A stretch of DNA of 64,000 nucleotides, taken from the NCBI GenBank assembly GCA_008692225.1, contig VICG01000001.1, positions 422,501 through 486,500 of the forward strand, given 5' to 3'. A program made the position numbers and the translations under genes. Under the pieces are notes generated by a model that saw nothing but the letters and a program-made list of their open reading frames with translations, had not been told where the DNA came from and did not search any database. Positions 1 through 11,584 of the stretch are shown piece after piece. The stretch is from Monilinia fructicola. Lineage: Eukaryota; Ascomycota; Leotiomycetes; Helotiales; Sclerotiniaceae. Position 1 is the stretch's first letter. Each line of letters starts with the position of its first letter.

Positions 1-1719
1 CACCCTGGTCAAAAAGGCAGCTTCTTCTGGGTGATCATTATCTGGCGTGGAAGAGCCTCCACGTTTGGCAGCACGATCTGCTTGAACTTCCTTGTACTTT
101 CTGAAGAGGCTCCTCTTGACGTACGGAACAACAACTTCGAGGGCAAAATTAACTATTTGTGCTGTAACGGTAAAGTAAATAACCTGTGACTTTAATCTAT
201 CAGGATTAATCTGAAATCCAGCCTTTGGTACCGTCATTTGCTCGTCATTTTCAGCAAATGGTCGTACGGCCATTTGAAAGATGTCCAAATGTGGGACAAT
301 GACTTGAGCAAATGGGACGTAAACAAATGCTGTTAAGAAGATTGGCATGTAGGAAGTGATGAAATTGAGGACGAAGATCTTTTGGACCATTGCCGCATCA
401 TGTGCTGTTTGGGGTCAGTGGCACTCGGATTAGAAGATACGAGGTAATGACTTACAATCAACAGTTTCATAATTCTCAAGATCTGTCAATTTCGAGGCAA
501 ATCCTGTCAAGAGAACGGTTAATGTTGGCATGAACACGGTCAGGATGACTGTGGGTAAGAAAGTCTGCTTATGGTTAGCTGGATTCTGAATTTCAGAAGT
601 GGTATGAGATTAAGTACCAAATATGCCTTGAATGGTCCATGGTAGACTTCGGAGATGAAGATTTCAATGGCAAAACAAGTTGCAATCAAACTTCCCAGGA
701 TAACGGTAGCACAAAGTGCAAAGGGCACTTGTAGTAGCTGACGACTCAATCTTTTCACTGGCGAGTAGAATTTAATTTGCTCTCCCGTGACCGGATCTTT
801 GATCTCTCTTTCGTGTTTGAAGTCTGGTCGTTTGTGTTGGATCTTTGAAACTCCTCGAACACCCCATTGCACTGCAAGATCTGTTTCTTGTTTCTTCCAA
901 TATTCCGTATAGACAATGCCCCACAACCCATTAACCACGGCATATATGGGAGAGTATTGACCAAAGAGAACCCAAGCACAGAATCCGAATGCCGCCGGAA
1001 ATATTAAGAACATGAAATACGATTGTAGGAAGGCGAAGTAAAATCCAATCTTCTCTCGAATCTATCTTTGATATCCTCCAGATCCTTGGTTGTGAGCAGA
1101 TACTTCGAGGTGATTTCCTTGATCCACGCCTTGTTGAACGCATGATCATGAAGGGGAAATATCGACTCAACCCCCTTCCATTCTCCTTTCTTGGGTGTAA
1201 TGCCTGCACCACCTTCATTCCTTGGTTTTGTAATCAACAAGTATACCAACCTCAATCGTTCCGCTTCAGTCATCGGCTCTGCGCTCAAAGCTTCTTGCAT
1301 ATTCTTTTCTGGCGCAGCTGTTCGAACACCATATAACCAATCTTGTACTCTCGAACGATAGACTTCGGATCTGAGATGACGGCTCGAAGCAGTTTTGATG
1401 AATATGAGGAGGGCACAATTATCTCCATGTCGAACTTCGGTCATTAATCCGACATCATTAAGCGCTTCGATCAGCTTTACGAATTGTTCTTCGGCTTGGA
1501 CTTTATCTTGAGGGGTATGTCAGTTTTCTGTCAGATTGAATGGAAGAATTGAGCTGCTCATACTGGTGGTAGCAAAACGATAATCAATCACGAAGTCGAC
1601 TCTAAACAATTGGATTAGCTCATGTTCATGATTTCCTTCCAATATCCCTACTCATAATTGCTATTTAGAGCATTTCCAAGAGTCGGATTTGGCTCATAAA
1701 TACTCTGAAGTGAAGCCAT
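1..1719 (-). CDS. IST2: IST2-like anoctamin (TMEM16 family), 5' part, frameshifted
   Basis: The 5' part of a multi-pass membrane protein; the 3' end lies beyond base 1. Anoctamin relatives are lipid scramblases or ion channels, and yeast Ist2 tethers the cortical ER to the plasma membrane. Start chosen at 1719 (protein begins MASLQSIYEPNPTLG). Exons: 1652-1719, 1564-1601, 618-1506, 456-564 and 1-404; introns of 49-57 bp all have GT-AG ends. Family hallmarks are the segment FYFAFLQSYFMFLIFPAAFG, the EYWKKQETDLAVQWG region and a later LTGFASKLTDLENYET stretch. One base appears missing near 1057, between DIKDRF and EKIGFYFAF, where the family usually reads RFGEKI. Restoring one base makes exon 3 end in the phase exon 4 needs. 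Transcribed divergently from the phosphoesterase gene at 2980. Family assignment is firm; lipid versus ion function cannot be told. Confidence 0.85.
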
Positions 1720-2979
1720 GGTGTCGATACAAATCTGCCAGAAGATATTTGAACGACTCAAGTCTTCTTAGATATGCCCAGGGGATGTAGCAGAAGATAT
1801 CAAATCCAGACGAGGTAAGAAGTTGGGTAATAAACCAAGCTCTTTGTTGACAATTGATAGTCAATTCAATCAAGCTTATAAGTACTTAGCAGTTATTCTT
1901 TATATACAGGGCAAGCTTTTGATCAAGCCACCAAGACCCCCATGACGACAAAGTCATTGCTATCATCGCTAAATTTGTAGATCTTGTATTCATCCTTGTC
2001 GCTTCACCCAATCATTTCTGGATAATGAGGTTGAAGCTTGGCTTTGGAGAAGTTACTTTTACACCCCACGTATGTATGTATGTATGTATATATCTATTAG
2101 GTATATAGGTCGGATAAACGTCCATCTAAGCTTATATAAACATATAAAGCGTTTTTTTTAAAAAAAAGGTCAACTGTAAAACGTTATATAAGTCCATCCA
2201 ATGTTTAATCGAATTTATAATTTTTTTAATAAAATTTTAAATGTTTTAAAAGTTAAATATATTTAAGAATATTTTAATAATATATTTATATTTAATATTA
2301 AAATTATTAATAAAATAATAAATAAATAAAAATAAATTATTTAATATAAAGTTAATTAATATTTAATCTAATTTAAAATAGAATTAATATAAATTTATAT
2401 AAAATGATTATATTATTTTTTTAATAATAATTTTAAATTAGATTCTAAACGTTTTCTAAACATTTTCTAAATATTTTTAAAACCGTTTTAAAAACGCTTA
2501 GAATCTAATTTTAAAAATTTACAATTTATTAATAATCAATTTTTGCATAATTTTTCATGAATTTTTATAAATTTTATAAATTTTATATAATTTTATAATT
2601 TTTGCTTCACTAATCCACCCGACGTTTTTTCCGAGTCCATGCGAGCTCAGATGGATGTCCATCCGACCTGTCGACTCTATCTATCCATGGATTGGGCCAA
2701 TAAAAGTAAGTACTAGGTTGGTAGGTTGGTTGACTACTGGTTGAATATATATTCAACTGTCTTCTTCCAGCGAATTGTCAGCATCGGTTGTAGTTCATAG
2801 AAATGTGACTACTTACTTTATGCTAGAAATCGAAAGGCAACTCTTGATTGAGACATGTCCACCGGTCCTGTACTTATCATCTCGGAACCTTCGACTCTCA
2901 ACTCTTAACTCTCAATTCTCAATGACAGATTCCTAAATTGACTACCAAGGAAAAGGCATCAATACACAGTACCACAATC
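1720..2979. other. Divergent intergenic region
   Basis: A 1.26-kb shared promoter region between the IST2-like gene and the phosphoesterase gene. It holds a short ATGT microsatellite near 2070-2090 and, at 2108-2668, an AT-rich inverted-repeat element (listed separately). No coding potential was seen. Confidence 0.6.
2108..2668. mobile_element. RIP-altered inverted-repeat (MITE-like) element
   Basis: A 561-bp, very AT-rich block. Its left end GGTCGGATAAACGTCCATCT matches the reverse complement of its right end GGTCGGATGGACATCCATCT, and the match continues for about 33 bp. Most differences are G/A or C/T transitions, as expected from RIP acting on an inverted repeat. The interior contains further short palindromes (TTAGATTCTAA near 2437 and 2497). 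No transposase frame remains and no clear target duplication was found. Confidence 0.55.
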
Positions 2980-4016
2980 ATGGCACCGAAACAAAAGACT
3001 ATATATCCATGGTCTCGTCGAAGCAACATATTCGATCCGCCCACACCTCTTGATTCTCTTCTCGAATCTCCTCTCCGCACATTGATCTTCTACCTCCACA
3101 CCATCCTCCTCTATTTTCGCGGGGCATCTTTCAAACCTCCCCGCAACAAGCCTCATGTCCGCGTTGTCTGCATCTCAGATACGCATTGCAATACGCTGCC
3201 GATTCCGCCTGGTGATCTCTTGATTCATGCTGGAGATCTGACGAATGCGGGGACGGTAGAAGAAATACAAGCACAAATAGATTGGTTGGATCAACAGCCA
3301 CATAGAGAGAAAGTGTTCATTTGCGGGAATCATGACAGTTATTTTGATGCCCGGTCACGAAAAGAAGCAGACAAGAAGAGAAGGTTGAATTTTAGAAGTT
3401 TACATTATTTGGAGAATAGGGCTATCACGTTGAGATTCAAGGGAGGGAGGAAATTGAAGGTTTATGGATCGCCGGATATTCCTCAATGTGGTGGTTCTGA
3501 CTTTGCGTAAGATTTCCTCTATCATCTTGAGACTTTCAATGCTAATCATGTTCTGAACTGGCAGGTTTCAGTATCAAAGACATCTTGCGCCGTGGGAAAA
3601 TCGTTATACCGAAAGATACGGATATCCTGATCACGCATACTCCACCTCGACACCACCTCGATATCGACTTGGGTTGTCAATCCTTACTCAAAGAAATATG
3701 GAAGGTTAGGCCTCGCCTTCATGTGTTTGGCCATGTACACTCTGGACATGGTCGCCAAGCTATATTTTGGGACAAGGGACAAGAATCTTATGAACGACTT
3801 ATGGAGAGGAAGAGAAGAGGTTTAGTTACGGATTTCATACCAAGTTCTGCATGGATCGATGCTGTGAAAGTGATTTGGTATGGAGTCAAGGGGATATTGT
3901 GGCAGAGACTAATGGTTGGTCCGATGGGTGGAAATGGCGGATTGATGATCAATGCTGCGGTTGTTTATCAATCATCGACGGATGTGGGAAATCCTGTTGA
4001 AGTTGTTGACCTGTGA
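2980..4016 (+). CDS. Calcineurin-like metallophosphoesterase, frameshifted
   Basis: A metallophosphoesterase-fold protein of the MPPED/UPF0046-like group, about 325 residues after allowing for the indel. Motifs in order: SDTHC (metal site), HAGDLTNAG, CGNHDS, ITHTPP and FGHVHSGHG, so the metal-binding set is complete. An N-terminal stretch LRTLIFYLHTILLYF could be a membrane anchor. The ATG at 2980 has a good context and follows no earlier in-frame ATG. Exons 2980-3506 and 3565-4016, with a 58-bp intron. One extra base near 3604-3605 shifts the frame between PWENR and IPKDTDILITHTPP; removing it gives 150 clean codons to the stop. The substrate is unknown. Family call is firm. Confidence 0.85.
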
Positions 4017-5011
4017 ATGCATAGGTAGGTAGTGAAATCAATTGCAATCGAATTGCTATTGGCAGAGTTATCGTTTATGTGACACGGGATAAGATATCAT
4101 TCATATACGAACGACCTTTCTACAGCATCTTTTAACTCAGATCAAGTTCATCTCGTTGAATCGGAGTCGATACTGATATGATATCATATGGTATGGTGTG
4201 GTGTGGTATCATGATATAATACGACATATTACGATACGATACGATGTAATATAATATACTCATCATTTTCAAGACTCTTGCAATTGATTCATCCATGGAT
4301 ACTCAAGTCTTCATTCAACACTTAAGATAGAAATAGTAAGAAAACAGAATGTCATATAATTAGATATAATACTAAGTATCCATGGATAGATATGATATGG
4401 ACTATTTAGGCATTTATAATCGTCGTCCATGCAAATAAATATAAAGTACTTGTACGTTTAACGAAATATAACAAATGTCTAACCTCTTATTGGACAATAA
4501 ATTCAAAGATTAACCGTATGGAGATAGCTCTCCCGCATTTTATGATCGGTGGGGCTTTTTATGGTTGATCAATCTATTGATTGCCCAGATCGTAAATATC
4601 TCCTTGTAGATACCTAGGTAGGCCCACGGATAGATAGGTACCTAGGTAATGATCAATTATAGTATATTATATCCATGGATATTGTTTATTATCCATTCCA
4701 AGCTTAGTCTTCATTTATTATCTATTATCTCTATATAAATCCAAATATAGTATAAAATCTACCTACTCATTAGCTTTCCAAGGTTACATATTTATAGAAT
4801 TAGAATTAGACGGTGAGTTTTCGTTCCCCATTCATCCGAAAAAGGCGAAAAGAGGTTGCATTGGATTTTGGAATGGATATGCCGAGTAACCTTGTCGGTA
4901 TATAATATCTGCTTGAATCATCTATTATTCAATACATATCCCCTTTTTTCATCGTCATTGTACTTCTGAGAATATCAAAGTAATTCTATTATCACAAAAC
5001 CAATCGACAAG
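4017..5011. other. Intergenic, AT-rich with short repeats
   Basis: Contains imperfect TATGG/GATA-type runs near 4170-4260 and several CCATGGAT and CCTAGGTA palindromes. No gene was seen. The final ~110 bp form the promoter of the downstream dehydrogenase gene. Confidence 0.5.
4898..4907 (+). promoter_or_regulatory. TATA-like element upstream of the b2-like dehydrogenase
   Basis: The sequence GTATATAATA lies about 105 bp upstream of the ATG at 5012, followed by a pyrimidine-rich tract near 4940-4955. Spacing suits a fungal core promoter. This is positional inference only. Confidence 0.3.
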
Positions 5012-6799
5012 ATGGTCAAGTTGACGGGTCAGGAAGTCGCAGAACATAATTCCGGAGAATCATGTTGGGGTTATTGTTCATGTATGTTGGTTTCTATCTC
5101 ATGGTTCTCAGTGGCAACGACTAACATTGATCTAGGGGAAAGCTTATGATGTTACGGAATTCTTACCCGGTAAGAAGAGATATTATGTATATGATGCTCC
5201 CAAGAGAGATGGGAATTAATCGCATATGGATCTATACAGAACATCCTGGTGGCTCCAAGATTATTCTCAAATATGCCGTACATATGCCCTCAGATATCTC
5301 GATTAGATGCAGAAGACTAACATGGCAATAAAGGGCAAAGATGCAACAGAGGAATTTGAACCAATTCATCCACCCGATACTCTCGATACCTACTTGGATA
5401 AATCGAAACATTTAGGACCAGTTGATATGAGTACGGTCAAAGAAGAAGAAAAGGAATTCGACCCAGAAGAGGAAGAAAGACAGGAGAGGATTGCACGTAT
5501 GCCAATTCTAGAACAATGTTACAATTTGATGGATTTCGAGTCGGTGGCGAGACGCGTTATGAAGAAAACAGCCTGGGGATATTATTCTAGTGGTGCTGAT
5601 GATGAAATTGTAAGATCCCCCCCGATTTTAAGCATGCCAATTCCTCATGACGGTAATAGACGATGAGAGAAAATCATTCCGCCTTTCATAAAATATGGTT
5701 TCGACCAAAAATTCTTGTCGATGTGGAAAAGGTTGATTTCACCACGACGATGCTTGGAACGAAATGTGATATCCCTTTCTATGTGACAGCTACGGCCTTG
5801 GGAAAGCTTGGACACCCCGAAGGAGAGGTCATCTTTACTCGAGCGGCAAAGAAACACAATGTTATTCAAATGATTCCAACTCTTGCATCTTGCTCATTTG
5901 ACGAGGTGATGGATGCAGCAGAGGGGGATCAGGTTCAGTGGTTACAACTATACGTCAACAAGGATCGAGAAATCACCAAAAAGATTGTCCAATATGCTGA
6001 ACAACGTGGTTGCAAAGGTCTATTCATCACAGTTGATGCTCCTCAATTAGGAAGACGAGAAAAGGACATGCGCTCGAAGTTTACGGATGCAGGATCATCG
6101 ATACAATCAAGCAGTGGGCAATCTACGGATAATTCCCAAGGTGCAGCAAGAGCCATCTCGAGTTTTATTGATCCAGCCTTGAGTTGGAAAGATATTCCTT
6201 GGTTTCAATCTATTACCAAGATGCCTATCGTTCTTAAGGGTGTTCAGAGAGTAGAAGATGTGATACGAGCTGTCAAGGCTGGCGTTCAAGGCGTCGTTCT
6301 TTCCAATCACGGAGGGCGTCAATTAGATTTCGCTAGATCTGGTATCGAAGTCCTAGCCGAAGTCATGCCTGTTCTCCGAGAACGTGGATGGGAGAACCGT
6401 ATTGAAGTTTACATTGATGGAGGGGTTCGACGATCGACTGATATCATCAAAGCCTTATGTTTAGGTGCAAAGGGGGTTGGAATCGGTCGACCATTCTTAT
6501 ATGCCATGAGTGCGTATGGATTGGCAGGGGTCGATCGTGCCATGCAGTTGTTGAAGGATGAGATGGAAATGAATATGAGATTGATTGGATGCTCGAGTGT
6601 GGATCAATTGAATCCCACGTTGTGGTGGACACGAGAGGCTTGAGTTTACATACTACGATGGTTCCAAGTGATACTTTGGTAAGTCTAGACGCTCCTTGCA
6701 TCTTGATGTGATTAAATGCTTTGGGACTAATGATATCAGGGCCTAACTACCTACGATCCTTTGGCGAGCCCTGCCGAGAAGGCCAAGGCAAAGTTGTAG
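5012..6799 (+). CDS. Cytochrome b5 / FMN-dependent 2-hydroxyacid dehydrogenase (flavocytochrome b2-like), frameshifted
   Basis: A predicted fusion of an N-terminal cytochrome b5 domain and a C-terminal FMN barrel, about 497 residues after allowing for indels, as in L-lactate:cytochrome c oxidoreductase. The heme ligands are the His of HPGG and the His of KHLGP. FMN-domain marks are YYSSGADDE, FITVDAPQLGRREKD, the active-site Lys in VLKGVQ, the catalytic block LSNHGGRQLD (His and Arg) and YIDGGVRRSTD. Six exons: 5012-5081, 5136-5169, 5240-5277, 5334-5609, 5660-6678, 6740-6799. An extra G in the G-run 5067-5070 breaks exon 1, and a net two-base excess near 6615-6622 breaks exon 5; beyond it the usual C-terminus (VDTRGLSLHTT, then TYDPLASPAEKAKAKL) is intact through the last intron. 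No mitochondrial presequence precedes the b5 domain, unlike yeast Cyb2. The substrate could be lactate or another 2-hydroxy acid. Confidence 0.88.
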
Positions 6800-7440
6800 A
6801 TGGATAGGGTGACTATGGCGCGTGGCATTTTGAATTCACAATCCCTAGTACATAGGTGGGTAGGTAGGTAGTGATAGATATCAAAGATTCATATTTCCCT
6901 AGATGGGTACTATAATATCATCTCGAACATGCATATATATATACATAAACGAGTACAGAACCAAGTAAGAGTGCGTCCCTTGCTCGTTAATCATACACAG
7001 CGTCGTCATAGTAATCTTGTAACATGAGATGAGATGCGCAAAACCTCTAGCAGTATTCGCGGACTGTGGACTTACTCCTCCAACATCATGTGCCATGGCT
7101 AGATTCAAACTAGTCTGTATGGGCTGGGCTGGGCTGGGCTAGACCGGTGTGGTGTGTGTTTGTGTGTTGTGGGTTGTGGGTTGTGGGTTGTGGGTTGTGG
7201 GTTGTATGTAGGGTGAGGTGGATGGTTTGTTGGATGATGATGAGGTAGATGATTTTTTTTAGATGGATGGATGGATGGATGGATGGATGGATGGATGGAT
7301 GGATGGATGGATGGATGGATGGATGGATGGATGGATGGTGGAGGATGCATAGGATGGATGCATAGGAAGGAGGAAGGAGGAATAAGGAATAAGGATCAAA
7401 AGAAGAGAAGATTTGAATTCCACGGTTGATTCCTCGAATA
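6800..7440. other. Intergenic with microsatellites
   Basis: The 3' flank of the dehydrogenase gene. Plain sequence to about 7120, then simple repeats (listed separately). No gene was seen; open frames through the GATG run are products of the repeat. Confidence 0.5.
7121..7338. repeat. Microsatellite cluster: GGGCT, TTGTGGG and GATG runs
   Basis: Three arrays of different unit length lie close together: GGGCT x4 at 7121-7140, TTGTGGG x5 at about 7168-7206, and GATG x19 at 7262-7338. The GATG run is nearly perfect, so it is probably length-variable between isolates. Confidence 0.9.
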
Positions 7441-8440
7441 GGTTTCAAAAGAGGCATAATTAGATAGGCGAATATAAAACATTAATTATTAGAATTATTC
7501 AACGAAACCTCGGTATGAATTTTATATGATTTATAGGTATTGTATATAGATTTAGTGTTTTAATACTTGGTGTAAAGATTTTGTAATGTGAAAATTAATT
7601 TTATATCAATGATAGTATAACCTTGGAGTATAGTAGAGTTTATATATATATATATATATATAAAGAAAAAAGAGAAAAAAAATTTATATTAATATTAATA
7701 CTAAACAACTTAACAAAGATTATAGCTACGCTTATAGAGGTATATTAAATAATAAAATAAAAGCTATATTTTATATATTAAATTTTTTAAGTTTTGATAT
7801 CTTTATTAAAGTTTAAGATATATATTAGAAAAGATAAAACTATAGAAAACTTTATTAATTTTAATAAATTAGAGTAAATTTCGTTTCTTTTTATTATATA
7901 AATAGATCTCTTCTTTAAAATTTTCTTTTTCCTTTTCTTATTAATATATATTAATAAGATAAATTTTAATAAATATTAAAAATATTAAAAATATTAAAAA
8001 ATATTCAAAAATATTAAAAATATTCAAAATATTAAAAATATTCAAAATATTAAAAACATTAAAAACATTAAAAACATTAAAAACATTAAAAACATTAACA
8101 TTAAGAATATTTAATAGAACTTTAAAACTTATATAATTTTTCTATAATTCTAATTTGTAGGATTTAAATATCGTTAAGATTATAATTAATATATTAATAA
8201 ATTACTAGATTTTAAAAAACTACTAATTTATAAATACTACTATTATTCTTTTAAAATTAATTTTTAATATAAAAGTTTTGTAAAAAGATAGTAAAGTATT
8301 AAATTTATACTATCTATTTTAACTTGAGAATGAATAATATCAGTTTATAGAATACTTTATATCATATATATATAAACAAAAATTAGGAAATCTAAAATCA
8401 GATTTTTATACTCTATAGAAGGAAGGTTTTGAGATGTTGC
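7441..8440. mobile_element. RIP-degraded repeat relic, copy 1
   Basis: About 1 kb of extreme AT content with no surviving frame. It begins GGTTTCAAAAGAGGCAT, which closely matches the start of the AT block at 58940 (GGGTTCTAAAAGAGGCAT). Shared internal blocks include AATAAAATAAAAGCTA (near 7750 here and near 59243 there). Two copies in one window, both C-depleted, fit a transposon family inactivated by RIP. It includes a local AAAATATT/AAAAACATT tandem run at 7975-8100. The right boundary is approximate. Confidence 0.6.
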
Positions 8441-10427
8441 CGAATACCTATTTATTATTACTTCACAATCTAATAAATCTAATCTTGTCTCATGATTCAT
8501 CCCATCCCATCCTATCCCATCTAATCAATCAATCCATTCATCCATCCATCCAGCCATCATATTCCAAAAATCCAAGAGATCTGCCGGCCCTGGTCCTCAC
8601 TCCCCTCCGCATCTCCTTTGGTGACAAGGTGCGTCATGGTGGATTTTTCCCTCCCGACTTGGACTTATTATTAGTACTAGCACAGTCAGTACTTGCACTT
8701 ATCTAGGTATATCCGAACCTCGGCTCCCATTCCACTTCATTTGATTCCATTTGATTTGATTCCATTTCATCATAGGTGGGTGTCGTAGACGAGTCACTCG
8801 CCGTACAGTAAGCTGATCCCGGGGACCCATGAATGGTAATGTGGAATTGTGGTATCCCTAGAGTAGGAACTGGACGGTTGTAGCTGGTTTGGGTACTTGG
8901 TTTTCCTTCTTTTCTTTTTTTTTTCCTTTTTTTGAGCGAGAGACTTGGATCTGGATCTGGATCTGGATTTGGATTTGGATTTGGATTTGACTTGGGGGTT
9001 ACGTAGATCTTTGTGGAGGGTTACGAGGTTTTTAGGTGCGTTTGTTGAGTTGAGTTGGTTGGTAGAACTTCGTTTAGGGTTTGATCTTCATTTTGATCTT
9101 GATCTTGATCTTGATTCTGATCTTGATTCTGATCTTGACCTTGATCTTGATTTTGATTTTGATTTTGATTTTGATCTTGGGTTTGTAAGATTAGGGTTGG
9201 TTAGTGTGCTTATTGGTGTGGTTTTGGAGAGTTGGGGCTGAGGGCTGAGGGCTAAGGCTAAGGGCTAAGGCTAAGGGCTAAGGCTAAGGGTTAAAGGCTA
9301 CGAGCTAAGTGCTAACTTCTAAGAGCTGAAGTGCGAAATACCAAATGCGAAAGTGTTTGAGGTTTGGCGTTTGATGTTAGATGTTTGACGTTTGTTGGGA
9401 TCATTGATTATATTGATCTGCGAAGAGTCCACTGCGCGAATCGTCGAAGCAAGCAAGCAAGCAAGCAAGCCGAGGTTTAGGTTAGGTTAGGTTAGGTTTG
9501 GTTTGGGTTGGGTTGGTTTGATTTCATTTGATTCGATTCGGATTGAAGAGAGAAATAGAGTGACATTGTGTGAGAGGGAACCTTGGAAAGAGGTTTTGCA
9601 AATTGATCGTGGAAGGTGTAAATTTTTGTTTGGGATTGCTTTTCTTCTAGTTTTGGTCGAAAGGTTGGATTTATATGAGAGAGAGTTTTGGCATGAGATG
9701 AGACGATGAGATGAGGATATGATGATATGCGGATATGAAGATATGATATCAGGATTCAGAAATCCGAGGATTGCCTAGATTTGGGTATTTGGATCATTGC
9801 GAAGCGAATCGAAACAAATTCAAATAAACGCATTTATTTGACAAACGAACGAACAAAGGAGAGAACGCACGAATTTACGACACGTACTCAGGGAGATCTA
9901 CACTATAAGGAGAAGAGCAAGGGAGAAGAAAGGAAGAAGAAAGTAGTGGAAGGGAAGGGAAGGGGAGGGAATTAATTTGGGAGACAGGAACCGAGGACGT
10001 GGTGAGAGTTGAGATTTTGATAACGAAATTTTGAAATAATAAAGAGTTGGTACTCGGGGAGAAGATATATGATCAAGACAACTTGGAGGAAGAAGAAATA
10101 ATCGAACAGTCGAACAAACAGCGGAAACGAACTGCGGATTTATATCAGGGAAGAACGAGGGGGAAGGAGATCAATCGTTTCGCAGATACGATTCTCGTCG
10201 GAGGAAGATATTGCGCATCATTCACCTATTATCCATCTGTCTACCCCTCGACCCCTCTATCAATACACCAATACTACCCGTTCTATAGCACCGGGTCATC
10301 TTCCTCATAGATCCTCTATACCTCAAATCCAACACATACTCAAACGTCTAGGATACACCCAGTTCGCGCACAACGATACACCCACACAGCAAACCCCTCA
10401 CCTACTTCTCCCCTCCCCAAAACCAAA
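8441..10427. other. Gene-free upstream region of the Rab gene
   Basis: About 2 kb with no credible gene. It is dense in simple repeats (8945-9515) and purine-rich near 9840-10150. The last ~200 bp before 10428 are pyrimidine-rich (many CCTC and CACC runs), typical of a fungal 5' leader. Confidence 0.5.
8945..9515. repeat. Low-complexity cluster (GGATCT/TTGATC hexamers, GGGCTAAGGCTAA 13-mers, TTAGG pentamers)
   Basis: Successive short-unit arrays: GGATCT/GGATTT at 8947-8988, TTGATC/TTGATT at 9085-9180, a 13-bp GGGCTAAGGCTAA-type unit at about 9231-9295, GCAA at 9449-9470 and TTAGG at about 9476-9498. Hexamer arrays keep one frame open (Asp-Leu and Asp-Phe runs), but this is repeat-driven and not a gene. 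Confidence 0.8.
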
Positions 10428-11584
10428 ATGGCCACCTCCCTCGAAGCCAAAATCGTGGTCCTAGGGGCTCAAGGTGTAGGCAAAACCTCTCTCCTGACGC
10501 GCTATATTAAAAATCAATTCAATCCGAAGACTACGACATCGACGGTTGGCGCGAATTTTTTGACAAAGAGGGTTGTGGATGCGGAGAGTGATACGTTGGT
10601 TAGGTTGCAAATTTGGGATACGGCCGGGCAGGAGAGGTTTAGGTATGTTGTGGGGGTTTTTCTTTTTTGGCTGTAGGGGTGAGGAGATGGTGGCAGGGTG
10701 GGAAAGTGGGAGAAGAACGATGCGACGGGAAAAAAACGAGATATGCTGACCAAAGAATTTGCAGATCTATATCTCGCCTCTATTACCGCGGCGCAAATGC
10801 CTGCATTCTCTGTTATAGCATTACATCCCAAGCATCCTTCACCGAAATGTCCGTCTGGCTTACAGAACTTCGGCGCAATCTCCCTGCGGATATCATCCTA
10901 CATGTTGTAGGCACAAAAGCTGATCTTGTGGCTAAGGATCCGAGTGCTAGAGAAGTCCCATTCGAAAGATGTATTGCGTATGTGGCTGAAAACGTCACCT
11001 CGGTGGTAGGTAGCACACCACCAACTACAGCATCAGTATTGGCAAGCGAACGAGGCTATGGCAGCTGGGGAGGAACTGGTGGAGGACTTTGGGGATCGGG
11101 TGGCGCAGGAGGGAACACGACTGCGGGAATGGAAGGCGCTCGTTCGCCATCTAGCAAAAGAAGTTCAGGATTCTGGGGTATGGAAGTCGGATGGGATTGT
11201 TGTCACGAAGTTAGTGCTGAGAGTGGAGAGGGGGTTGAAGAGGTGTTTAGGGTAATCACGAGGAAACTTGTGGAGCAGAATAATAAAATGAAGGAACAAT
11301 TGTTAAGCGCGACTCAGACTCCTGGGACTCCGATGAATGGGGATTCGTTGGGCATCGAGGGTCAGACGGGTTATTTTGATGGGATTATGAGGCCGGGTGG
11401 GAGTTTTAGGGTGGGGAGGGGTGATAGGAGGAGTTGGCTGTTGAATTTGACGGGGGGTGGGACGCCTTTGGGGAGTGAGGTGCAGATTGGTGGAGGCGCG
11501 GGTCCCGGTGGAGGTGGGAATTATCATGGGGATGGGAGGGATGAGGAGGGGGGTGAGATGAAGAGGAAGGGAAAATGTTGTTGA
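10428..11584 (+). CDS. Rab-family small GTPase with long G4-G5 insertion
   Basis: A 344-residue small GTPase for vesicle traffic. Nucleotide-binding motifs: GAQGVGKTS (G1), the switch I Thr in TTTSTVGANF, WDTAGQE (G3), GTKAD in place of NKxD (G4) and EVSAESGEG (G5). It ends in KCC, a Rab geranylgeranylation signal, so it is predicted to be membrane-associated. Exons 10428-10642 and 10765-11584; the 122-bp intron follows the G3 motif. Between G4 and G5 lie about 65 extra Gly/Ser-rich residues, and a further ~110-residue Gly-rich tail precedes the Cys motif; usual Rabs have ~200-220 residues. Rab5/Rab22-like features suggest an endocytic role, but the subfamily is uncertain. Confidence 0.87.

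Noticed and set aside
7105..7457. Open frames with Ile-His-Pro-Ser repeats on the minus strand
   Set aside because: They are the direct reading of the GATG microsatellite in several frames, with no flanking protein character.
8945..9241. Asp-Leu/Asp-Phe repeat frame
   Set aside because: A hexamer repeat keeps a frame open by chance; no conserved sequence, no Kozak context, no homolog recognised.
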